A stretch of 58,286 nucleotides of DNA from Fictibacillus aquaticus. GTDB taxonomy: Bacteria; Bacillota; Bacilli; Bacillales; Fictibacillaceae. The notes below the pieces were generated by a model, which was not told where the DNA came from, searched no databases, and was given only the letters and a program-made list of their open reading frames with translations. Both the position numbers and the translations under genes were made by a program. This document shows, piece after piece, positions 53,050 to 58,286 of the stretch. Position 1 is the stretch's first letter. Each line of letters starts with the position of its first letter. The DNA lies in contig NZ_NOII01000013.1 of assembly GCF_002245695.1 (NCBI RefSeq), forward strand, positions 1-58,286, in the 5' to 3' direction.

Positions 53050-54027
53050 TTACTTTTTAAAATGATTGTAGCCCTTCTTTTCAAGTGCTCTTTTCCCGTT
53101 GCTGTCTGTTATGTAAACAAAAGCAGACTGTTTTTCTGTTACTCTTCCGATCTGAAAAATCTGCAGATCACATTCCTCAAACTGCTGTTTCATTGCTTCA
53201 AATGTTTCAAGTGAAGCTGTACCAGCCAGCTTATAATCCTCTCCGCCATACAGCATCCAGTTCAGCTGCTGTTCAGAGTTGAACTTTTCAAGGTGCTCGC
53301 TGACTGGCAGTTTATCCCGTTCTATTTCAATGGATACAGCGCTTGGTTCGGCGATTTCATGCAGCTCGCTAGCCAGCCCGTCACTGACATCGTTGAGCGC
53401 AATGCGTTGCTTCAACCCCGCAAGCAGCCGGCCTTCTTTTATATGAGGCATCGGCGTTTGGTGAGCAGCTAAAAGCGGTTTAACGTCATCTGATAATTTG
53501 TTATTCAGCAGAAGCGACAGCCCTGCCGCCGATTCCCCGAGTACGCCAGTAATGAACACAACATCTCCCGCTCGGGCATTTTTCCTGAGCAGCCTGACAC
53601 CGTTCTCGACCCTTCCGATAACAGTGACCGAAACCACGAGCGGACCTTCTGTCGAAACCGTATCCCCGCCGATCAGATCTACGCTATATTGCAAGGCAAG
53701 ACTGTCCATTCCCTCATAGATTTCCCGCAGTTCATTTTCATTCCATGAAGGCGGTATAGCGATCGATACGAGATAAAACTCAGGGACAGCTCCCATCGCC
53801 GCCAAATCGCTTAAATTCGCAGCCAGCGCCTTATGCCCAACCTGTGCTGGGCTCATCGTCCGACGTGTAAAATGAACGCCTTCTGTCATCGTATCGAGGC
53901 ACACAACCTGTTCGCTGTCTTTTATAGGGCGCCAAATGGCCGCATCATCGCCGATTCCTTCTTGCAGGGATTCTTGATGATGCTGTTTAGGGGTGATCTT
54001 ACGGATAAAACCGAACTCGTCCTCCAT
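53050..54027 (-). CDS. thiL: Thiamine-monophosphate kinase
   Basis: A 325-residue enzyme making thiamine diphosphate from thiamine monophosphate and ATP (PurM-like fold). GIGDDAAIW, LDTMTEGVHF, GDTVSTEGPLVVSVTVIG and LNDVSDGLASEL are the conserved metal and nucleotide sites. ATG with GAGGG upstream. First protein gene after the tRNAs; heads the ts6A-modification operon as in B. subtilis (ydiA). No TPP riboswitch is visible. Confidence 0.95.
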   Translation of the reverse strand: MEDEFGFIRKITPKQHHQESLQEGIGDDAAIWRPIKDSEQVVCLDTMTEGVHFTRRTMSPAQVGHKALAANLSDLAAMGAVPEFYLVSIAIPPSWNENELREIYEGMDSLALQYSVDLIGGDTVSTEGPLVVSVTVIGRVENGVRLLRKNARAGDVVFITGVLGESAAGLSLLLNNKLSDDVKPLLAAHQTPMPHIKEGRLLAGLKQRIALNDVSDGLASELHEIAEPSAVSIEIERDKLPVSEHLEKFNSEQQLNWMLYGGEDYKLAGTASLETFEAMKQQFEECDLQIFQIGRVTEKQSAFVYITDSNGKRALEKKGYNHFKK

Positions 54028-54061
54028 CGCGGCGCCCTCATTTCAATAAGTATCTCATAAT

Positions 54062-54092
54062 AAAAAAGCCTTAGGTTTATGCTGTCCTAAGG
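54062..54092 (-). terminator. Second terminator after the tRNAs
   Basis: CCTTAGG and CCTAAGG with a 10-nt loop, followed on the minus strand by CTTTTTTATTA, before the thiL start. Confidence 0.7.
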
Positions 54093-54131
54093 TTTTCGTT
54101 CTATCATATAGTTTATAACAAGTCTGGACAT

Positions 54132-54158
54132 AAAAAAACACGAAACCACTGTTTCGTA
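54132..54158 (-). terminator. tRNA operon terminator
   Basis: ACGAAAC and GTTTCGT around a 4-nt loop, followed on the minus strand by GTTTTTTTA, 20 bases past tRNA-Asp. Confidence 0.8.
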
Positions 54159-54177
54159 TCTGAAAGTAAATATAAAT

Positions 54178-54252
54178 GGCGGACCCGACCGGGGTCGAAC
54201 CGGCGATCTCCTGCGTGACAGGCAGGCATGTTAACCACTACACCACGGATCC
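54178..54252 (-). tRNA. tRNA-Asp (GTC)
   Basis: On the minus strand a complete cloverleaf: acceptor arms GGATCCG/CGGGTCC, anticodon stem CCTGC/GCAGG around CTGTCAC with anticodon GTC, T-loop GGTTCGACC and an encoded CCA. It reads Asp codons. Confidence 0.93.
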
Positions 54253-54337
54253 GTGAAAAATAATTGGTTGCACCTAAACGGCACTACTGATATTTCATGA
54301 GCCAGATGATTATCCGACGCAGTTCATGAAATAAATT

Positions 54338-54414
<77 letters not shown>

Positions 54415-54671
54415 ACAATGATATAGCTTACGGATGATGTTACTCCTCCGAAGCGGACTGTTTCTTCCTCTACAAGATTACTCTTAGAGGTTTATGCGTC
54501 GAAACAACTCGCAGCGTATACATGATGTAACGCTCGTTGCTCCACCCCTGCAATGATGCTTTCGAAGAGGTCTTAAGGACAATATTAAATATAGCATACT
54601 CTTCCATAGGTTTGCAAGTGTTTTTATTAAGTTGAGTGTTTTTAGTTAATACTTCTCCTGAAAACAGAGAT
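54415..54671. other. Region upstream of the tRNAs with a tRNA fragment
   Basis: About 260 bp. A 19-bp segment (54539-54557) repeats the 5' end of the adjacent tRNA-fMet gene with a small gap (GCTCCACCCC...CAATGAT). The remainder has no gene; the tRNA promoter is expected here but I cannot fix it. Confidence 0.45.
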
Positions 54672-54701
54672 GAGCACCAGGTTAGTATTGACCTGGTGCT
54701 C
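54672..54701 (-). terminator. Permease gene terminator
   Basis: GAGCACCAGGT and ACCTGGTGCTC form a perfect 11-bp stem with an 8-nt loop just past the permease stop. The T tail is weak. Confidence 0.7.
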
Positions 54702-54706
54702 TTGTT

Positions 54707-56092
54707 TTATGCTGCTTTTTGGTTGTCTGTTGGTGCTGTTTTGTTGAAGCCTTTTGCGTAGTAGACGGCTGTTAATCCTGCTAGCCAAAGTGGGCCGACT
54801 AGTAGGGCGATGCGTGTTTCTGGGAAGTATGCCATCAGGCCGACTACGAGGCCTAGGAATGCTAGTGCAATGTACGAGCCGTATGGGTAGAATGGCGCCT
54901 TGAATTTCAATGACGCTTTTTCAGCCGGCGATAAGCTCTTTCTGAACTTAAGCTGTGATAACAAGATCATCGCCCATGTCCATACTGCACCGAACGTTGA
55001 GATACTTGTGATCCAGACGAATACTTCGCTTTCCGGGAACAAGTAGTTCAGTGCAACACCGATCAAAAGAACGGCTGCAGAAGTTAGAACAGCAACGGAA
55101 GGTACTCCGCTTTTGCTGACTTTTTTCAATCCAGCCGGCGCTTGTTTCTGCTGTGCAAGGTTGAACAGCATGCGTCCTGTGCTGAAGATACCGCTGTTGC
55201 AGCTTGAAAGAGCTGCTGTAATAACGACAAAGTTTATGATTCCGGCAGCTTGTCCGATGCCGATTTTTTCAAATGTTAGTACGAATGGGCTTCCAGTCGT
55301 TCCGATCTGATCCCAAGGGTAGATCGCCATGATAACGAATAGTGCACCAACATAGAAGATAAGGATACGCCAGAAAACAGTGTTGATCGCGCGCGACAAT
55401 GACTTTTCTGGGTTCTTAACCTCTCCGGCTGTTACCCCGATCATTTCAATTCCTAGGAACGCGAACATGACCATCTGCATGGACATCAGAATTCCTTGGA
55501 ACCCGTTCGGCGCGAATCCGCCGTTCTCCCAAAGGTTGCTGATTCCTGTTGCTACTCCGCCATTTCCAAATCCGAATAAAATAATTGCTAAACCAGTTGC
55601 AATCATCACGACAATCGCAACGATTTTAATTAAAGCAAACCAGAATTCAAACTCTCCATACGCTTTGATCGCGATAAGGTTTATGCTTGCCATGATCACG
55701 AGTGCAGCAAGCGCCCAAATCCAACGCGGCGTGTCTGGATACCACATCTCCATGTAGATACCGACGGCTGTAATTTCGGCCATACAAGTTACGACCCAAA
55801 GGAACCAGTAGTTCCATCCAGTAATGTACCCTGCTAGCGGTCCGAGGTAATCTTTTGCATATCTGCTGAAAGATCCGGCGACTGGCTTATGTATCGCCAT
55901 TTCACCCAATGCTCTCATAATAATAAACATAACAGCTCCGCCTAATGCGTAAGCAAGAAGGATCGCTGGCCCCGCCATCTTAATGGCAGATGCTGATCCT
56001 AAAAAAAGCCCGACGCCAATGGCCGCGCCAAGTGACATCAGTGTTATGTGGCGCTCTTCCAAGCCACGGTGTAATTGCTCATTCGGCTTCAT
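54707..56092 (-). CDS. Amino-acid permease (APC superfamily, AAT family)
   Basis: A 461-residue membrane transporter with about 12 helices. LHRGLEERHITLMSLGAAIG and GVGLFLGSASAIKMAGPA are the AAT-family start; GEMAIHKPVAGSFSRYA and FLGIEMIGVTAGEVKNPEKS are further signatures. It imports an amino acid by proton symport; specificity is unknown. The start at 56092 gives MKPNEQLHRG with GGGAGG 10 bases upstream. Followed by a terminator; 84 bp after the trans-sulfuration gene and probably co-transcribed with it. Confidence 0.9.
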   Translation of the reverse strand: MKPNEQLHRGLEERHITLMSLGAAIGVGLFLGSASAIKMAGPAILLAYALGGAVMFIIMRALGEMAIHKPVAGSFSRYAKDYLGPLAGYITGWNYWFLWVVTCMAEITAVGIYMEMWYPDTPRWIWALAALVIMASINLIAIKAYGEFEFWFALIKIVAIVVMIATGLAIILFGFGNGGVATGISNLWENGGFAPNGFQGILMSMQMVMFAFLGIEMIGVTAGEVKNPEKSLSRAINTVFWRILIFYVGALFVIMAIYPWDQIGTTGSPFVLTFEKIGIGQAAGIINFVVITAALSSCNSGIFSTGRMLFNLAQQKQAPAGLKKVSKSGVPSVAVLTSAAVLLIGVALNYLFPESEVFVWITSISTFGAVWTWAMILLSQLKFRKSLSPAEKASLKFKAPFYPYGSYIALAFLGLVVGLMAYFPETRIALLVGPLWLAGLTAVYYAKGFNKTAPTDNQKAA

Positions 56093-56176
56093 ATACGTAT
56101 GTCCTCCCTTGATGTGTTTAAAATGAAGCGCTTTCAACATAGATATATTACCACGATTCGACATACGCTGACAAAC

Positions 56177-57322
56177 TTACTTTCTAAGTGATTCTTTTAC
56201 CGCGTTCTTAAACAAAGCGCATATGTCTCTTTTTTCCTCAATTCCGACTGAGATTCGTACAACATTTTGATTGATCCCAAGCTTTTCAAGCGTTTTTGGC
56301 GGCACAGAACGATGCGATGTGCCAAGCGGATATGAGACGGTAGTTTCCACTCCGGCAAGCGACGGAACGATTTTCACCCATGAGAGCGACTTAAAGAATT
56401 GCTCCACAATACTGTTTTCTGCAAGCTCAATCGTTACAATTGCACCATTTCCACGCTCGCTTACAAACTCAGGGTAATAAACCTTCTTTACCCCCTCTAA
56501 GCCGCGAAGGCTGTCCGCAAGTGCCTGTGCATTCTCCAGGTGACGCTGCATCCTTAATCCGAGCGTCTTGATCCCGCGTGAAGCAAGCCAAGCGTCAAAC
56601 GGTCCAAGGTTGCAGCCAAGATGAATCATTTTCGCTTTCGCTTTAGCGATGAGTTCCTCTCCGCCCGCAACGACTCCTGCCGTCACGTCACCATGGCCGT
56701 TTATATACTTCGTCGCACTATGCACGATTAAGTCCACACCGCTGCTGTACGGCTGGAGCACATATGGCGTCGCAAACGTGTTATCGATCATCGTTAAGAG
56801 GCTGTGCTCTTTTGCAATCGCCGTAAGTTCTGCAATGTTTTCAACACGCAACAAAGGATTTGTAACAGACTCAGAATATAAAAGCTTCGTGTTCGGCTGT
56901 ATCGCCTTTCGTATCGCTTCAGGATCAGAAAAATCAACAAAGCTCGTATCGATTCCGAACTCTGTAAGTTCATGTGCGAGCAGCTGGTATGTCCCGCCAT
57001 ATAGATCCTCACACGCGACAATGTGATCGCCATTTTTAACTGCTGCCAAAACGCCAACTAAAATTGCGGAAATACCCGAAGACGTTACAACTGCTGCAGG
57101 AGCACCCTCTAGAGCGGCAACACGCTCCGCAAAATCATTGTTGTTCGGGTTGTTCATACGAGTGTAAAGGTAATCATTCTTTCCTCTGAAATAGTCCTCA
57201 AGATCGTCCAGATCCTTAAAAGCAAACGCTGATGTTTGATAGATAGGTGTAATCTTACTGACTGATTTCGGCTTGTTTGCTGATGTATGTACTGTTTTTG
57301 TGTCAAAATGAAGTGAATCCAT
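56177..57322 (-). CDS. Trans-sulfuration PLP enzyme (cystathionine gamma-lyase/synthase type)
   Basis: A 381-residue pyridoxal-phosphate enzyme of the Cys/Met metabolism family. The PLP lysine lies in VHSATKYINGHGDV; other markers are YTRMNNPNNNDF (Tyr and Arg), GGTYQL and the C-terminal SYPLGTSHRSVP. Candidates are cystathionine gamma-lyase, cystathionine gamma-synthase or methionine gamma-lyase; sequence alone does not decide. No SAM or T-box leader is visible upstream. Downstream permease suggests a role in uptake and use of a sulfur amino acid. Confidence 0.85.
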   Translation of the reverse strand: MDSLHFDTKTVHTSANKPKSVSKITPIYQTSAFAFKDLDDLEDYFRGKNDYLYTRMNNPNNNDFAERVAALEGAPAAVVTSSGISAILVGVLAAVKNGDHIVACEDLYGGTYQLLAHELTEFGIDTSFVDFSDPEAIRKAIQPNTKLLYSESVTNPLLRVENIAELTAIAKEHSLLTMIDNTFATPYVLQPYSSGVDLIVHSATKYINGHGDVTAGVVAGGEELIAKAKAKMIHLGCNLGPFDAWLASRGIKTLGLRMQRHLENAQALADSLRGLEGVKKVYYPEFVSERGNGAIVTIELAENSIVEQFFKSLSWVKIVPSLAGVETTVSYPLGTSHRSVPPKTLEKLGINQNVVRISVGIEEKRDICALFKNAVKESLRK

Positions 57323-57363
57323 CTATACCGCCCCCATTTTTGGTTTTATCAAGTGTAACATAA

Positions 57364-57388
57364 AGAAGATCGCCGATAGCGATCTTCT
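57364..57388 (-). terminator. Cytochrome gene terminator
   Basis: AGAAGATCGC and GCGATCTTCT form a perfect stem around a 5-nt loop 4 bases past the stop; the tail is short (TTTAT). Confidence 0.7.
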
Positions 57389-57391
57389 GCT

Positions 57392-57700
57392 TTACTTTTT
57401 ATCTGAGAGCCACGAGGCCACATTTTCAGCTTCTTTACCGCCTATAAGTCCTGCTGGCATTCCGCCTCCGCCGTCTTTAATCTGCTCCAAAATCTCATCC
57501 TTGCTGTATTCCTTACCGACCTCCTTTAAAGCAGGTCCACTAGATCCTTCAAGGTTCTGTCCATGACAACTCGCACAATTCTGCTTGTATATTGCTTCTG
57601 CACCCGCCGAGTCACGGCCGCTGCTCTCCTCTTTATCACCAGAAGAACACCCAGCAACTGATAAAATCAGTCCAAGAGTTAGAATAGTCTTTTTCAGCAA
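57392..57700 (-). CDS. Cytochrome c-551-type lipoprotein
   Basis: A 102-residue membrane-anchored cytochrome c. The TTG at 57700 gives a signal with lipobox LSVAGC, then a Ser/Glu-rich linker. The heme site is QNCASCHG, and the axial methionine lies in [10 protein letters not shown]. Length and layout resemble B. subtilis CccB, which passes electrons on the outer face of the membrane. The start is supported by GGAGGG at 7 bases; the longer upstream frame has no site. Leftward, 70 bp before the PLP gene. Confidence 0.9.
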   Translation of the reverse strand: MLKKTILTLGLILSVAGCSSGDKEESSGRDSAGAEAIYKQNCASCHGQNLEGSSGPALKEVGKEYSKDEILEQIKDGGGGMPAGLIGGKEAENVASWLSDKK

Positions 57701-57847
57701 TAAAATCCCTCCTTGTTGTAAAATTTCGTAAAGCATATTCAAGTAGTTCCCTTTGGGTTGGGGGTTAAACATGATGGTATTTGGAAGGGATACGGGTGGC
57801 CTAGTTTGGGGTCGGGGACGGGATTGGGGCATTAGGGTCGGGGCTTT

Positions 57848-57929
57848 GCCCGTAAATCTGGATTTTCGCCTGTGTTATTGGATTATTTGTCTGTAATTAT
57901 GATTTTTTGCTTGTAAAATTATTCGATAG
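57848..57929. repeat. 20-21 bp tandem repeat, cluster 1 (degenerate)
   Basis: Four units starting at 57848, 57868, 57889 and 57909, pattern GCCYGTAAAT plus an AT-rich tail. More divergent than cluster 2. Confidence 0.6.
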
Positions 57930-57989
57930 AGTTTTTGTGGCAGCTCGATCTGCGGAAAATGACTATGATGAGAGTCCGGTAAGGTGCTG

Positions 57990-58083
57990 GACCCGCAAAT
58001 TTGGATATTGACCCGTAAATCTCGATTTCGACCCATAATTTCATAATTTAGACTCGCAAATTTCCATTTAGACCCGCAAATCG
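57990..58083. repeat. 20-21 bp tandem repeat, cluster 2
   Basis: Units at 57990, 58010, 58030, 58051 and a partial one at 58071, pattern GACCCGYAAATTT with an ATTT-rich tail. Same family as cluster 1, about 60 bp away. Confidence 0.7.
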
Positions 58084-58147
58084 TTCAGAGGGTGTTTCTC
58101 CGGGAGTATGATACTAAGAAAATAGCTTCTTCGCCTAATACTAAAAA

Positions 58148-58174
58148 GAAGATAACCGGTTTTTGGTTATCTTC
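58148..58174 (-). terminator. Second rrn terminator
   Basis: GAAGATAACC and GGTTATCTTC with a 7-nt loop and TTTTTAG on the minus strand. A near copy of the hairpin at 58227-58252. Confidence 0.8.
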
Positions 58175-58220
58175 CACCTTGTTTCTGCTCTTTAACTCCC
58201 AAATCATTGTTATAAAACAC

Positions 58221-58252
58221 AAAAAAGAAGATAACCAATTGCGGTTATCTTC
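58221..58252 (-). terminator. rrn operon terminator
   Basis: GAAGATAACC and GGTTATCTTC with a 6-nt loop and TTTTTTGTG on the minus strand, only a few bases past the 5S 3' end. Confidence 0.88.
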
Positions 58253-58258
58253 TATCCT

Positions 58259-58286
58259 TGCCCGGCCACGTCCTACTCTTACAGGG
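58259..58286 (-). rRNA. rrf: 5S rRNA, 3' end (partial)
   Basis: On the minus strand the last bases read CCCTGTAAGAGTAGGACG followed by TGGCCGGGC, the 3' part of a Bacillus-type 5S rRNA including the conserved GAGAGTAGGACG-like strand. The remainder of the operon lies beyond the right edge. The exact 3' end is uncertain by a few bases. Confidence 0.85.

Larger units (their letters stand above)
57701..58147. other. Gene-free stretch with tandem repeats
   Basis: About 450 bp between the cytochrome gene and the rrn terminators. It contains two clusters of a 20-21 bp repeat (57848-57929, 57990-58083). No open frame, RNA gene or clear promoter is seen. Confidence 0.5.

Noticed and set aside
56177-57391. 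SAM riboswitch or T-box for the trans-sulfuration gene
   Set aside because: The space upstream is only 70 bp and is occupied mainly by the cytochrome gene terminator; no aptamer motif is visible.
57848-58083. Possible CRISPR array
   Set aside because: Repeats are directly adjacent with no unique spacers, and no cas genes are present.

Overview
The window looks like a chromosomal segment of a Bacillaceae bacterium. Gene order closely follows the Bacillus subtilis rrnE-groESL and guaA-pbuG neighbourhoods, Shine-Dalgarno sites are strong, TTG and GTG starts are frequent, and it carries CIRCE, guanine riboswitches and lipoprotein signals. A Fictibacillus-like genus is possible, but that is only a guess. 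Both ends touch rRNA operons in the same leftward orientation. The 3' end of a 5S gene lies at the right edge, and tandem rRNA promoters with a leader lie at the left edge, so the window spans almost exactly the stretch between two rrn operons.

Left part (0.2-12.8 kb, all minus strand): pncB, two lipoprotein genes (one a von Willebrand factor A protein with an apparent frameshift), then the conserved block yeaC (MoxR ATPase), yeaD (DUF58), yebA (transglutaminase), guaA and pbuG. guaA and pbuG each have a guanine riboswitch with an intrinsic terminator. A third guanine riboswitch (18.4 kb) precedes an exported nucleoside phosphorylase/nucleosidase, so three separate purine-salvage steps share one control.

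Middle part (13-34 kb): transporters and small proteins on both strands. They include an ArsB-type permease, a saccharopine-dehydrogenase-like enzyme, a BhlA/UviB-type peptide, an RND pump with a divergent TetR repressor, a MerR-like/DUF3967 protein flanked by matching palindromes, a three-gene ABC exporter operon, an ECF S component, DUF4317 and DUF6143 proteins, an MpsC-family protein, a P-loop kinase and an aldo/keto reductase.

Accessory island (about 31.6-41.4 kb): visibly AT-rich in its right part and dense in short inverted repeats. It holds a truncated lipoprotein gene, an OLD-like ATPase-TOPRIM protein and, most notably, a three-gene leftward operon of an RNase HI-domain protein, an RnlA-type HEPN toxin and an RnlB-type antitoxin. 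E. coli RnlA-RnlB needs the housekeeping RNase HI to work; here a dedicated RNase HI with an extra C-terminal region is built into the operon. This is the best candidate for an unusual defence system.

Right part (41.5-58.3 kb): groEL-groES under CIRCE control, ydiL, ydiK, tatC, tatA, rex, moaC, an ABC-F protein (ydiF), a DnaA-box cluster, then tsaD, rimI, tsaB, tsaE, thiL, tRNA-Asp and tRNA-fMet. Three genes (an amino-acid permease, a trans-sulfuration enzyme and a cytochrome c lipoprotein) sit between these tRNAs and the rrn operon. A family of GGGGTCCGGTACC palindromes is scattered through 44.6-50.2 kb, and 20-21 bp tandem repeats occur near 15.4 and 58 kb.
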